Under the pieces are notes generated by a model that did no database searches, was not told the origin of the DNA, and saw only the letters and a program-made list of their open reading frames with translations. A program made the translations under genes and the position numbers. From Chryseobacterium lathyri (GTDB lineage: Bacteria; Bacteroidota; Bacteroidia; Flavobacteriales; Weeksellaceae): a DNA stretch of 64,000 nucleotides. This document shows positions 42,551 to 51,144 of this stretch, piece by piece. The DNA is taken from the NCBI RefSeq assembly GCF_003290185.1, contig NZ_QNFY01000001.1:402242-466241 (forward strand). The letters are read 5' to 3'. The stretch's first letter is position 1, and each line of letters starts with the position of its first letter.

Positions 42551-43396
42551 ATGAATAAGCATTTCCCTCAAAAGATACAAGGCATTAAATCATTTAATCA
42601 GTATGTTAAAGCTGAAATGCCAAAGCATGATTGGATAGATATTGGCTTCTATCCTGATAGTTTCATTTTGACCAGCCCTCCTGTTTGTCCTAATTTCTAT
42701 CGTATTTCAATTAAGTTTGAATTGGAGGATGAAGATGGCAGAAGTCTTATGTTTTTTTCAAGTCCCAATCAACCTATAGAATGGGATGTGAAAAAACCTT
42801 TTAAAGGATATTATATTCAAATTACCGAAGATATTATTGCCAACTATCAGCATTTAGAATATTCGTTTCTCACTTATGGACTGCATGAACCGCTTTATTT
42901 AGAAAAAGAAGAGGAAATGATCATAACCCAGATATTTAAGGACGCTTTGCGAGAATATGAGAGTGCTGATTTTTCGATGAATTTATTGCTGGCTTATTGC
43001 AATCTGATGTTTGCCCATGTTTCAAAATTTTATGAGCGACAGTTTGGTGAAAGAAAAGAAAAATATAATAGGTTGGTTAATGACTTCTTCGAACTCTTAA
43101 ACACTTATTACAACAACAATAACCAAAATGTTACCCAACCGACCGTAACCTATTTTGCTAAAAAACTAAATATCACTCCTAACTATCTGAGTGACCTGAT
43201 AAGGTTTCACACAGGTAAACCGGTTTTGGAGCATATTCATCTGCAAATAATTGATACCTCAAAAAGTCTTTTAAAAAGCAATAAGCATACGGTTTCAGAG
43301 ATTGCCTATAAATTAGGATTTGAGTACCCCAATTACTTCTCGCGCCTGTTTAAGAAAGTGACAGGAAAGTCGCCTTCAAATTTTCAAAATCAGTAA
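42551..43396 (+). CDS. AraC family regulator
   Basis: A 281-aa regulator from ATG 42551 (MNKHFPQKIQGI); a frame from 42410 reads through the NUDIX 3' end and is unlikely. It has a degenerate cupin (YFSS-type FFSSPNQPIEWDVKKPF) and a C-terminal HTH pair (AKKLNITPNYLSDLIRFHTG and AYKLGFEYPNYFSRLFKKVTG). It precedes the alpha/beta hydrolase gene by 90 bp on the same strand, so the hydrolase is a plausible target. Confidence 0.9.
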   Translation: MNKHFPQKIQGIKSFNQYVKAEMPKHDWIDIGFYPDSFILTSPPVCPNFYRISIKFELEDEDGRSLMFFSSPNQPIEWDVKKPFKGYYIQITEDIIANYQHLEYSFLTYGLHEPLYLEKEEEMIITQIFKDALREYESADFSMNLLLAYCNLMFAHVSKFYERQFGERKEKYNRLVNDFFELLNTYYNNNNQNVTQPTVTYFAKKLNITPNYLSDLIRFHTGKPVLEHIHLQIIDTSKSLLKSNKHTVSEIAYKLGFEYPNYFSRLFKKVTGKSPSNFQNQ

Positions 43397-43486
43397 TTTG
43401 TATCCAAACTGCCTTTATTTGTTTTCTTAGCTCTCGGGGTTTTTCAATGAAATTTGTACCATTAACACATTTAAAACTTTAATACA

Positions 43487-44506
43487 ATGTCATTTGAAAA
43501 AACCTTAGATTATCAGGTAGATCATACTCTTGCAGGACGTTTGGGTAAAGAGATCTATGAAAAAGCAATTGAACAACAAAAAATTATATCCGAGCAAGAT
43601 TATGACACCATTAAATTTTTGGGAGAAAGGGCTATTCGGCCACCGTTCCGAACACCAGTCCACAAAACACCTGCCGATCATGGAATGCATGTTTGGGAAG
43701 ATATCTATTTTCCTTCCAGTGATGGCATTCCTCTCGAAGGTTGGTATATTCCTTCCGTAAAAGGCGAATCCGACAAGCTTATTATTATAAATCATCCGCT
43801 GCCGATGAGTCGTTCCGGATTTACCGGGCATTTTGGCGAGCCGTTTTCAAGTGTGGACGATTTGGAAATTGATTTTGTTATTGAAATGAAACATTTGTCC
43901 GATGCAGGATATAATATTTTGGCATATGACTTGCGAAATCATGGCAACAGTGGAACAGCAAACAACAATATATGCGGAATCGGACGTTACGAATGGCGCG
44001 ATGTGGTTGGTGCGCAAAATTATGTAAACAACCATCCTGAATTAAGTAAGATGAAAGTTGCCTTGTACAATCGTTGTACAGGTGGAAATGCAGCCTATGA
44101 AGCAATGTACAAACACCCTGAACTGTTTGAAAATATTGTTTGCTTTTTCGGACCGATGACTTTGTGTATGACGGCAATGATGAAAAAATTTGCAGGATAT
44201 GCAGGTGTTGGTCAGTATATAGAGCTAATGGCTTTTGAACAATTGAAATTAGGAGGCTTTACTCATTACGAAATGGATCCAAAACCATTTGCACCCGCTG
44301 TAAAAATGCCATATTTTATGGCAGAAGTTTTAGATGATGCCTGGACAGACAATCCAAATGATGCACAGGCCATATTTGATCTAATAGGTTCAGCTGAAAA
44401 AGAATTGTTTTGGATTGAAGGCACAAATCGAAGATTTGATGCTTACAATTATTTCGGACAATACCCGGAAAAGATGATCGCTTTTTTTGATAAGTATATG
44501 AAATAA
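43487..44506 (+). CDS. Alpha/beta hydrolase-fold protein with Cys at the nucleophile elbow
   Basis: A 339-aa protein. NHPLPMSRSGFTGHFGEPF carries the oxyanion strand (His-Pro), YDLRNHGNSGTANN the usual loop, and ALYNRCTGGNAAYEAM the nucleophile elbow, where Cys197 replaces Ser in the GxSxG pattern (here N-R-C-T-G-G). The C-terminal segment expected to hold the catalytic His reads WIEGTNRRFDAYNYFG, with no His. It may use a changed mechanism, as dienelactone hydrolase uses Cys, or be non-catalytic. It follows an AraC gene by 90 bp and has a terminator. Confidence 0.78.
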   Translation: MSFEKTLDYQVDHTLAGRLGKEIYEKAIEQQKIISEQDYDTIKFLGERAIRPPFRTPVHKTPADHGMHVWEDIYFPSSDGIPLEGWYIPSVKGESDKLIIINHPLPMSRSGFTGHFGEPFSSVDDLEIDFVIEMKHLSDAGYNILAYDLRNHGNSGTANNNICGIGRYEWRDVVGAQNYVNNHPELSKMKVALYNRCTGGNAAYEAMYKHPELFENIVCFFGPMTLCMTAMMKKFAGYAGVGQYIELMAFEQLKLGGFTHYEMDPKPFAPAVKMPYFMAEVLDDAWTDNPNDAQAIFDLIGSAEKELFWIEGTNRRFDAYNYFGQYPEKMIAFFDKYMK

Positions 44507-44510
44507 AAAT

Positions 44511-44535
44511 AGGAGATCGCAAAGGTCTCCTTTTT
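44511..44535 (+). terminator. Terminator after the alpha/beta hydrolase
   Basis: AGGAGA and TCTCCT arms (44511-44516, 44526-44531) around TCGCAAAGG, then TTTT. Confidence 0.75.
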
Positions 44536-44594
44536 CATAATATCTATAAATCTATCTAAAATTCGCTTCCTTAATTTAAATCTTAGGCTGAGTT

Positions 44595-45086
44595 CTACTT
44601 CTTAATACCTATAGATTTTAAAGCATTTGCCGTAAGATAAATATCATCGAAAACAGTCAATGCTTCAATGTCTGCAAAAGCTGTTGACAGCAGATCATTT
44701 TTATTAAAAGAGATTTCAATAGTCTCATCATAGGAAGCTACAATTCTTACGACAGAATATCCGTTGTAAGCAATGGTAAAGCCTTCGAACAGACAGTTCT
44801 TTTCTGCGGTCTGATATCCGGCGTATTCCTCAAATCCGGCAGTATCAGTTCGTTTTACGGTATTGTGATCCAGTGATTTCCAGGAGGTATAGTTTTTCGG
44901 TTCTTTCAATACATTTCCGTTTAGATCTACAGGAACAAACATTCCAAGCGTAAGAGGCCGTCTTAGAAAATTAGCATAGTTTTTCATCAGACGCAATGTC
45001 TGAAGATCGGCATATCCTTCGTTAGAGTAGTACTCAATAACAAAATCTGTCATCGGAATCAGCTTGTGGGAAGCTTCAGTCGGCAT
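44595..45086 (-). CDS. Conserved hypothetical protein, 163 aa
   Basis: Not recognised. A soluble protein without signal peptide, rich in aromatic residues: NYANFLRRPLTLGMFVPVDLNG (read as FLRRPLTLGMFVPVDL), EKNCLFEGF and VRIVASYDETIEISF suggest a mixed alpha/beta fold. It is probably monocistronic. The 148-bp gap to the Fur-family gene (3' side) holds no hairpin that I can see. Confidence 0.7.
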   Translation of the reverse strand: MPTEASHKLIPMTDFVIEYYSNEGYADLQTLRLMKNYANFLRRPLTLGMFVPVDLNGNVLKEPKNYTSWKSLDHNTVKRTDTAGFEEYAGYQTAEKNCLFEGFTIAYNGYSVVRIVASYDETIEISFNKNDLLSTAFADIEALTVFDDIYLTANALKSIGIKK

Positions 45087-45234
45087 AATTGGTGTTTTCT
45101 TTTATGAAAATAAAAATAGTACTTTTATTTACTTTACCAAACATTAATCTGTTCCAGATACAGGAAAAACTGATGCTGGGATTTTATAAACGTCCAGAAA
45201 GCAAACAAACGATCAAGCGGTGGTGCACAAAATT

Positions 45235-45624
45235 CTATGCTTTAGAACATTTCGGACATATTCCGCTTACTATAAAATTATATTCCTGTGCTATAAAGTC
45301 TGGTGGAAGGCTGATATCAGGAATCACATTTTCAATACAAGTCACCGAATGACATTCCTTGCAATTGAAATGAATATGATTGTGAAAATGCTTTTCTGCA
45401 CTGCATTTCCCACTGCATTTCGCGAAATTCACAACACCGTCAACGTTAACAATCTTATGAATAAGGCCTTCATTTTCAAGTCTTTCAAGCACTCTGTAAA
45501 TCGTCACTCTATTGCATAGATCGCCCAACTTTTTCTGAATATCCGGTTGTGAAAGAGCTATGTCAGAATGATTAATGACATTTAAAATTTCAGTTTTAGC
45601 CTGTGTATTTCTGATTTGCTTCAT
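45235..45624 (-). CDS. Fur family metalloregulator
   Basis: A 129-aa Fur/Zur-type regulator. The winged helix contains CNRVTIYRVLERLENEGLIHK, read as RVTIYRVLERLENEGLI. The metal site has KHFHNHIHFNCKECHS (His and the first CxxC) and GICPKCSKA (second CxxC), consistent with a structural Zn. The metal sensed is unknown. It is divergent from merC over 86 bp, which contains two near-identical dyads, suggesting autoregulation and control of merC. Confidence 0.9.
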   Translation of the reverse strand: MKQIRNTQAKTEILNVINHSDIALSQPDIQKKLGDLCNRVTIYRVLERLENEGLIHKIVNVDGVVNFAKCSGKCSAEKHFHNHIHFNCKECHSVTCIENVIPDISLPPDFIAQEYNFIVSGICPKCSKA

Positions 45625-45627
45625 TTT

Positions 45628-45648
45628 TAATGCAACAAAGTTGCGTTA
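45628..45648. promoter_or_regulatory. Fur-family operator dyad 1
   Basis: TGCAAC-AAA-GTTGCG (45631-45645), flanked by TAA and TTA so that the symmetry extends over 21 bp. It lies immediately upstream of the Fur-family start codon. Confidence 0.75.
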
Positions 45649-45664
45649 TTTGGGATTTTATCTA

Positions 45665-45672
45665 TACTTTTG
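45665..45672 (+). promoter_or_regulatory. -7 element for merC
   Basis: TACTTTTG fits TAnnTTTG; TTG at 45641-45643 lies 21 nt upstream. Dyad 2 overlaps its 3' end, so repressor binding would block the promoter. Confidence 0.65.
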
Positions 45673-45685
45673 CAACAAAGTTACA
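45671..45685. promoter_or_regulatory. Fur-family operator dyad 2
   Basis: TGCAAC-AAA-GTTACA has the same core as dyad 1 (one mismatch in the right arm), 40 bp away, and overlaps the merC -7 element. Confidence 0.75.
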
Positions 45686-45710
45686 ATAAGAAATTTAAAT
45701 CCCCATCTTT

Positions 45711-46049
45711 ATGAAATCAAAAATTCTTGATGCAGTAGGAATTTCTGCAGCGGTCCTGTGCCTTATCCATTGTGTTGTTTTCCCTCTGTTAATGATCATT
45801 CCGTTGGGAATATCCCATAATCCTTATATTGATCTTGCCTTCCTTATCATTGGCGCTGTTGTAGTCTATAGAGTGACTAAAAATATAGCCAGCAGCTGGC
45901 TTAAATTACTTTTTTGGAGTTCTATTATCCTTATCTCAATTTCTGTTTTGGCAGATTTAATCTTTGAAATCCATATTCCTTTGATTTACGTAGGAGCAGC
46001 AGGATTAATTACAGGCCATATCATCAATTTTAGAAATCACAAGCACTAA
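45711..46049 (+). CDS. MerC-domain membrane protein
   Basis: A 112-aa inner-membrane protein with four TM segments. The N-terminal SAAVLCLIHCVVFPLLM has the paired cysteines (C17, C21) of MerC, which binds and imports Hg2+. No other mercury-resistance gene (merA, merR) is near, and the regulator is Fur-like, so uptake of zinc or another metal under repression by metal is a reasonable alternative. The C-terminal HIINFRNHKH supplies extra histidines. Confidence 0.82.
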   Translation: MKSKILDAVGISAAVLCLIHCVVFPLLMIIPLGISHNPYIDLAFLIIGAVVVYRVTKNIASSWLKLLFWSSIILISISVLADLIFEIHIPLIYVGAAGLITGHIINFRNHKH

Positions 46050-46179
46050 GATTCTGATTACTTAAAATTCCGAAGCGGGATGATTCAGAATATTAATGAT
46101 GAAAATTCATAATTAATTAACGCAACTTAGTTTCATTAGTTAGCATTACCCTCTAAATTGCAATACCAAATTTATCCAG

Positions 46180-47577
46180 ATGAACAGACGCAAATTTTTA
46201 AAAGGTTCAGCACTGCTGTCAGGCCTATTCACCTTAAATCCGGTTGATTTTTTTGCCAACAGTGCAAAGGAAGTTTCAGGTCCGGGGAAAAAAGCAAAAA
46301 ATATTATTTTCATGATCAGTGATGGGATGAGCTCGGGAACTTTAGCAATGGCTAATCTGTATTCTCAGAATATCCTGGGAAAAAACGGAAACTGGATGAA
46401 TCTTTATCTTGAAAATAAAGTTTCCAGAGCTTTGATGGACACTGCTTCTGCCAGCTCTATTGTTACAGATTCTGCTGCGGCCAGTTCGTCTTTTGGCAGT
46501 GGATTCCGTGTGAAAAACGGTGTCCTTAATATTGGAGGCAATGGAGAAAAATATGTTCCAATCTGGCAAAAATTTAAAAAGGCTGGAAAAAAGACAGGCT
46601 GTGTCACGACAGTAACGATTACCCATGCGACACCGGCAGGTTTCTGCGTTAATTCAGACAGTAGAAATGCAGAAAATGAAATCGCGGAAATGTATGCTGA
46701 AATAGGTTTTGATGTAATGATAGGTGGTGGAGATGAATTTTTTAATCCTTTAAAAAGAAAAGATAAGAAAGATATCTATGCCCTTTATAAGCAGAAAGGT
46801 TACCAGGTTCTTAAAAATAGAGCAGACCTGAAAACTTCAGAAAAAGGAAAGAAAACTTTAGGGGTTTTCAATTCCGGTGCTTTACCATATTCCATCGACA
46901 GGGCGAATATTCCTGAGCTGCAGCAGACCCCTTCTCTTGCTGAACTAGCTCAAACTGCTATTCATCAGATGAAAGATCATCAGGAAGGTTTCGTCTTACA
47001 GATCGAAGGTGGAAAAGTTGACTGGGCAGCACATGCCAATGATATTTCTGCTTTAATTCATGATCAGATTGCTTTTGATGAAGCTATAAAAACCGTAATG
47101 GATTTTGCAGAGAAAGATCAAAATACATTGGTGATCATCACAACAGACCATGGAAATGCTAATCCGGGAACAATTTACGGACCGGATGCCACCAAAAATT
47201 TTAACAGCATCTCTGATTATCGATACACCAATGAATATATTCTGAATGCTATTCACCCGGATTTTAATCTTCAGCAAATGAAAGACTGGATCTATGAGAC
47301 CAACAAAATACGTCTTGCTGATGATGAGGCCAAGCATTTACTCAGTTTTTATTCAGGGCTTGAAAAGCAGGAAGCTGGGCTTTACAACTATAAAAAATTA
47401 CCTTTTAAAGCTTATTCAGAAATTCAGAGAAAGCATAATTCTGTCGGATGGATCAGTATGGACCATTCCGGAGATTATGTAGAAGTTGCGGTTTATGGCC
47501 CGGGGAAAGAACTTCTGCCACCTTTTATTAAAAATACAGATCTGCATTACCTAATGTTAAAAGCTGCACAGATATAA
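46180..47577 (+). CDS. Alkaline phosphatase (PhoA type), Tat-exported
   Basis: A 465-aa protein with a twin-arginine signal (NRRKFLKGSALLSG), so folded export to the periplasm. PhoA-fold motifs: FMISDGMSSG (Asp metal ligand), IVTDSAAASSS (nucleophilic Ser), THATPAGF, QIEGGKVDWAAHAND (Asp/His ligands) and TTDHGNANPG (Asp-His). It hydrolyses phosphate monoesters and may be induced by phosphate starvation, though no Pho-type box is recognisable. Confidence 0.93.
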   Translation: MNRRKFLKGSALLSGLFTLNPVDFFANSAKEVSGPGKKAKNIIFMISDGMSSGTLAMANLYSQNILGKNGNWMNLYLENKVSRALMDTASASSIVTDSAAASSSFGSGFRVKNGVLNIGGNGEKYVPIWQKFKKAGKKTGCVTTVTITHATPAGFCVNSDSRNAENEIAEMYAEIGFDVMIGGGDEFFNPLKRKDKKDIYALYKQKGYQVLKNRADLKTSEKGKKTLGVFNSGALPYSIDRANIPELQQTPSLAELAQTAIHQMKDHQEGFVLQIEGGKVDWAAHANDISALIHDQIAFDEAIKTVMDFAEKDQNTLVIITTDHGNANPGTIYGPDATKNFNSISDYRYTNEYILNAIHPDFNLQQMKDWIYETNKIRLADDEAKHLLSFYSGLEKQEAGLYNYKKLPFKAYSEIQRKHNSVGWISMDHSGDYVEVAVYGPGKELLPPFIKNTDLHYLMLKAAQI

Positions 47578-47627
47578 ATATCACGGACAGACATTTTTAT
47601 TGATACTAACATTTTTAACAACAGTTC

Positions 47628-48230
47628 TCAGGATCTTGGTTTGCTTACATATTTGTTGCCCCTGACATAAAAACGCCATGGCAGCAGTGCATCTTCCTGA
47701 GCGTAGGCAACTCCAATCCTCGGTCCTGAAACGATCTCGTCCGGAGAATATTTAATTCTGTGGTCTTCGATCCATATTTCATTTTCGGTTAAATCTTTTT
47801 TGTTAAAAGAACGGTCAATACCCAAAGCCTTAGCTGCTGAACCAGGTCCTGATGAAATAGCAGTTTTAGAAGCCGGCATATTCCGCCTGATTTCCATGAT
47901 TTCTTTGCCTATTAATGGTTCCACAGCCCTTACCAATACTGCATGGGGTTCGTCTTCAACGGAGCTTACAACATTAAAGAGATGATGGATTCCATAACAT
48001 AAATAAACATAGGAAACACCACCTTGGGTATATAATGTTTCGGTACGTCCGGTGCGTCGGCCACCGTAAGCATGGGAAGCTTTATCTATGACACCAAAAT
48101 AGGCCTCGGTTTCTACAATGATCCCCGCAGTGATGTCCCCATTTATTTCTGTGAAAAGTACTTTTCCCAAAAGATCCTTAGCCAGGAAAATAACATCCTG
48201 ATTTAAATAATAAGAAAGTGGCAGCTTCAA
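47628..48230 (-). CDS. DNA-3-methyladenine glycosylase (AAG/MPG type)
   Basis: A 200-aa base-excision repair enzyme. IVETEAYFGVIDKASHAYGGRRTGRTETLY (read as VETEAYFGVIDKASHAY) contains the catalytic Glu and the conserved His/Arg patch, and GPGSAAKALGID and RIGVAYAQEDALLPWRFY close the pocket. It removes alkylated purines. The frame starts with TTG at 48230, because an in-frame stop lies just upstream and no early ATG exists. Confidence 0.93.
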   Translation of the reverse strand: MKLPLSYYLNQDVIFLAKDLLGKVLFTEINGDITAGIIVETEAYFGVIDKASHAYGGRRTGRTETLYTQGGVSYVYLCYGIHHLFNVVSSVEDEPHAVLVRAVEPLIGKEIMEIRRNMPASKTAISSGPGSAAKALGIDRSFNKKDLTENEIWIEDHRIKYSPDEIVSGPRIGVAYAQEDALLPWRFYVRGNKYVSKPRS

Positions 48231-48366
48231 ATCTGTTTATTTATTTGCAGTTTTAAGATGAAGCAAAGTTAAACAACTGATATTAATTATTATTAAAGCA
48301 AAGACATTTCATTCAGAAAGATTACAAAAATCCATCTATATTGTTGTTAAGATTAAGCAAAACAAA

Positions 48367-48390
48367 AAGAGACCTCTTGAAGGTCTCTTT
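48367..48390 (-). terminator. Terminator after the DUF892 gene
   Basis: AAAGAGACCT with AGGTCTCTTT around CTTG: a 10-bp stem just past the DUF892 stop (48411). The minus-strand T run is short. Confidence 0.7.
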
Positions 48391-48410
48391 AAATATATTG
48401 AATTGAGTTT

Positions 48411-48977
48411 TTATATTGCCTTAGTATTAATGGCAGTATCTGCTATTTTAGTGAGCAGCTCATCACATTTTTTTTCTTCGTTAAGAGTCGCTAATAGGTT
48501 TTTTAAGCATACTTTTTCTTTAAGAACTTTGGCATAGGCAGCTAGTGACCCATAAGTCGCAATTTCATAATGTTCCACTTTCTGTGCAGCGGCAATTATC
48601 CCTGCATCTCTTACAGCTCCAGCCTCAGTTTCTTCCATGATGCTTTTACCTTCATCTAATAATCCCTGCATGGCATCACATTTTTTAGCCTGGGCTTTTT
48701 TGCCGAGAGCAGCAAAACATTCTTCCAGTCTTTTTACATGAATTTCTGTCTCGTTAAGATGCTGTTCAATAGCCGTTTTCAGTTTTTTGTCTGTGGCATT
48801 TTTATGCATCTTAGGCAGAGCTTTTACGAGAGCTTTTTCTGCCCAGTAAATGTCTTTCAGTGAATCTTCAAATAAATCTTTCAGCTGTTTGGCTGCATCT
48901 TTTTTAGCAGGCGTTTTTCCTGTTTTTTTTGCTGCAGTTTTCGAGGCTGTTTTTCTTGTTGTTTTTTTAGTTTCCAT
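48411..48977 (-). CDS. DUF892 (YciE/YciF) ferritin-like protein with basic N-terminal tail
   Basis: A 188-aa protein. Residues 1-33 are a Lys/Ala/Thr-rich, histone H1-like tail (KKTTRKTASKTAAKKTGKTP), followed by the ferritin-like DUF892 domain (DLFEDSLKDIYWAEKALVKA and AAAQKVEHYEIATYGSLAAY, carrying the YWAE and EHYE metal residues). DUF892 proteins respond to stress; the tail suggests DNA binding, and an iron-dependent DNA-protecting role is inferred. Confidence 0.88.
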   Translation of the reverse strand: METKKTTRKTASKTAAKKTGKTPAKKDAAKQLKDLFEDSLKDIYWAEKALVKALPKMHKNATDKKLKTAIEQHLNETEIHVKRLEECFAALGKKAQAKKCDAMQGLLDEGKSIMEETEAGAVRDAGIIAAAQKVEHYEIATYGSLAAYAKVLKEKVCLKNLLATLNEEKKCDELLTKIADTAINTKAI

Positions 48978-49119
48978 AATAATATATTTTAGTGATTAAT
49001 TATTCGATGGTACAATATCTACAATTATGGGACCAGCCTGCATTTTCGGGTATGTATGTGGCAGATCATAAAAGTTTACGAATACGGAAATTTTTAATAA
49101 TCCAATAGGGAAGAGGCTC

Positions 49120-49350
49120 TTAATTTTCCGTTTCCTTTTTGAAGCTCATCACTTCGTACTCATCATTCGAGCAGTATTTTTTACAGCTGCTGTCATTAAA
49201 ATGATCAGGATTTTTCGAAAAATCTTCTATATATTTTGCACTTTCTCCGGTATCGGCAGGTGCAATAATGATATGAAAATTCTGGAGTACAGATTGATCG
49301 GCTTTTTTTAAAGCTTCTTTTTTATATTCTAAGGCTTCACTGTATTTCAT
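49120..49350 (-). CDS. Small hypothetical protein, about 76 aa
   Basis: Not recognised. Starts MKYSEALEYKKEAL at ATG 49350; an in-frame TTG at 49371 is a weaker start. The protein is charged and has a CKKYC pair of cysteines in the C-terminal part. It lies 10 bp after the next hypothetical gene, so the two are probably co-transcribed on the minus strand. Confidence 0.6.
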   Translation of the reverse strand: MKYSEALEYKKEALKKADQSVLQNFHIIIAPADTGESAKYIEDFSKNPDHFNDSSCKKYCSNDEYEVMSFKKETEN

Positions 49351-49360
49351 AAACTTGTTT

Positions 49361-49588
49361 TTATTTTTCAAAAATAAGTCTACCGTCGAATGGCTCGCTC
49401 CATTTTATAAAGATACGGTCATTCAGCCTGGTAATCATAGCCTGAACTGTTTCATATTCTCCGTTTTCATTTTTCCTTTCAACGATAAGGTTCGATCCTT
49501 GACCAATTTCCTGAATGGTAAATTCTAACTGATACTGATTTTCATTATTCAATATGAATTCTGCTTTTGTAAAATTTTTATTTAACAT
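49361..49588 (-). CDS. Small hypothetical protein, 75 aa
   Basis: Not recognised. A small predicted beta-rich protein (YQLEFTIQEIGQGSNLIVER, KWSEPFDGRLIFEK) without signal or TM segment. It is upstream of and close to the 49120-49350 gene on the minus strand and divergent from xth by 140 bp. Confidence 0.6.
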   Translation of the reverse strand: MLNKNFTKAEFILNNENQYQLEFTIQEIGQGSNLIVERKNENGEYETVQAMITRLNDRIFIKWSEPFDGRLIFEK

Positions 49589-49728
49589 GGGATAATGTTT
49601 TATTTTTATTGTAATGAATAAATTATGCCAATATAATTCCGGATTTTATTTTTAATATACAACATTCCATTTGATGGAATAATTATTGCCTTCTAAACAG
49701 GTAAATAGTTTCTAAATCATCTCAAACT

Positions 49729-50502
49729 ATGAAAATAGCAACATATAATGTAAACGGAATCAATGGCCGTTTACCGGTCTTGCTGCAATGGCTGAAAGAA
49801 GCCAGTCCGGATATTGTCTGTCTTCAGGAACTAAAAGCACCCCAGGAACGTTTTCCTTTAAAAGAGATTAATGCAGCGGGATATGAGGCCATATGGAACG
49901 GGCAGAAAAGCTGGAATGGAGTAGCCATACTTGCCAAAGATCTGGAGATCACAGAAGTTCAGAGAGTCCTGCCCGGAAATTCTGAAGACGTGCAAAGCCG
50001 TTATATTGAAGCTATTATTGACCAGATGGTGATATGCTGCCTATACCTTCCCAACGGAAATCCCTATCCGGGCCCAAAATTTGATTATAAACTAGACTGG
50101 CTCAAACGTTTTAAAAAACGAACTAATGAGCTCATCAAAATGGAACTGCCTGCAATACTTATCGGTGATTTTAATATTATTCCTGAACCCCGGGACGTTT
50201 ATAAACCTGAACGCTGGGAAAATGATGCATTATTCAGGACAGAAGTCAGAAAGGCCTACAAAGATCTGCTAAATAAAGGCTGGCTTGATTCCATCCGTAC
50301 ACTATATCCGGATGATACTATTTACACTTTCTGGGATTATCTGTATAAGGCATACGACCGTAATGCAGGTATAAGGCTGGATCATATTCTTTTAAGTCCA
50401 TATCTTCATTCAGACTTAAGATCCGGCGGTGTCGACAGTCATGTCCGTGGCTGGACGAAAAGCAGCGATCATGCGCCTGTATGGATTCAATTGGAAAAAT
50501 AA
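49729..50502 (+). CDS. xth: Exodeoxyribonuclease III (AP endonuclease)
   Basis: A 257-aa EEP-fold nuclease. Catalytic motifs are intact: YNVNGINGR, CLQELKAP (metal-binding Glu), LIGDFNIIPEP (Asp-Asn) and SSDHAPVWI (Asp-His). It cuts DNA at abasic sites and acts with glycosylases such as the one at 47628. It is convergent with alkB, only 11 bp away at the 3' ends. Confidence 0.94.
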   Translation: MKIATYNVNGINGRLPVLLQWLKEASPDIVCLQELKAPQERFPLKEINAAGYEAIWNGQKSWNGVAILAKDLEITEVQRVLPGNSEDVQSRYIEAIIDQMVICCLYLPNGNPYPGPKFDYKLDWLKRFKKRTNELIKMELPAILIGDFNIIPEPRDVYKPERWENDALFRTEVRKAYKDLLNKGWLDSIRTLYPDDTIYTFWDYLYKAYDRNAGIRLDHILLSPYLHSDLRSGGVDSHVRGWTKSSDHAPVWIQLEK

Positions 50503-50513
50503 ATATCTATTGC

Positions 50514-51125
50514 CTACATTTCATGAACCAGGCGGAAGGTTAGGTTGATCCGTGGCTTCATAGGTTTTGCAGATTTGGCAATACGGTGCTCCCAGTTAAC
50601 CTGCAGATCTCCTTTCATAATCAGCAGGGATCCGTGCTGAAGTGGTAAGCTGTATTTATTCTGATGGTCATCTGCTTTGCGGAAATCAAAATTCCTTATC
50701 TGACCAAGACTTACGGAAGCAATGACTGGCCGGTTCCCCAGCTCGCTTTCTTTGTCACGATGCCAGGCTACAGAATCGTTTCCGTCACGGTATAAATTCA
50801 GCAGTACAGAATTAAACTTGTAACCGGATGATTTTTCTATCTGTTGTTTTAAGGATAATAATTCAGGGAGCCATGGATTAACGTTAAAAGAGTTGCCACC
50901 CAACTGATAGGTCCTGCTTTCATCTCCATACCATGCTGTCAGCCTCGGGGTCAGAACCATTTTATCATACATTTTCTGGGTTCTCTGCTTCCACGGAGCT
51001 GCACGAAGCAGAAGCTCCTCAAGTTCTGAGGCTTCATCTTCCGGTAAGAAGTGTTCGGTGTACTCGATCAATTCTTTCGGGAACCGGAAATATTCATCTG
51101 AATTAAATAAGCTTAACTGATCCAT
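50514..51125 (-). CDS. AlkB-type 2-oxoglutarate/Fe(II) DNA dioxygenase
   Basis: A 203-aa oxidative demethylase. AWHRDKESELG gives the HxD of the 2-His-1-Asp iron site, NWEHRIAK the distal His and PRINLTFRLV the 2-oxoglutarate-binding Arg. NLYRDGNDSVAW and LLIMKGDLQ are typical of the AlkB fold. It repairs N1-methyladenine and related lesions. It starts 19 bp after the stop of the LexA-like regulator and so forms an operon with it. Confidence 0.94.
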   Translation of the reverse strand: MDQLSLFNSDEYFRFPKELIEYTEHFLPEDEASELEELLLRAAPWKQRTQKMYDKMVLTPRLTAWYGDESRTYQLGGNSFNVNPWLPELLSLKQQIEKSSGYKFNSVLLNLYRDGNDSVAWHRDKESELGNRPVIASVSLGQIRNFDFRKADDHQNKYSLPLQHGSLLIMKGDLQVNWEHRIAKSAKPMKPRINLTFRLVHEM

Positions 51126-51144
51126 TTCACTGTTTATATCAGCT

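Noticed and set aside
45089..45352. Plus-strand ORF of 87 aa running into the Fur-family gene
   Set aside because: It overlaps the Fur-family 3' end antisense, shows no recognisable domain, and its composition is like random AT-rich sequence.
49485..49515. GGTTCGATCC phrase resembling a tRNA T-arm
   Set aside because: No acceptor stem or anticodon arm can be formed around it, and it lies within a small coding frame.
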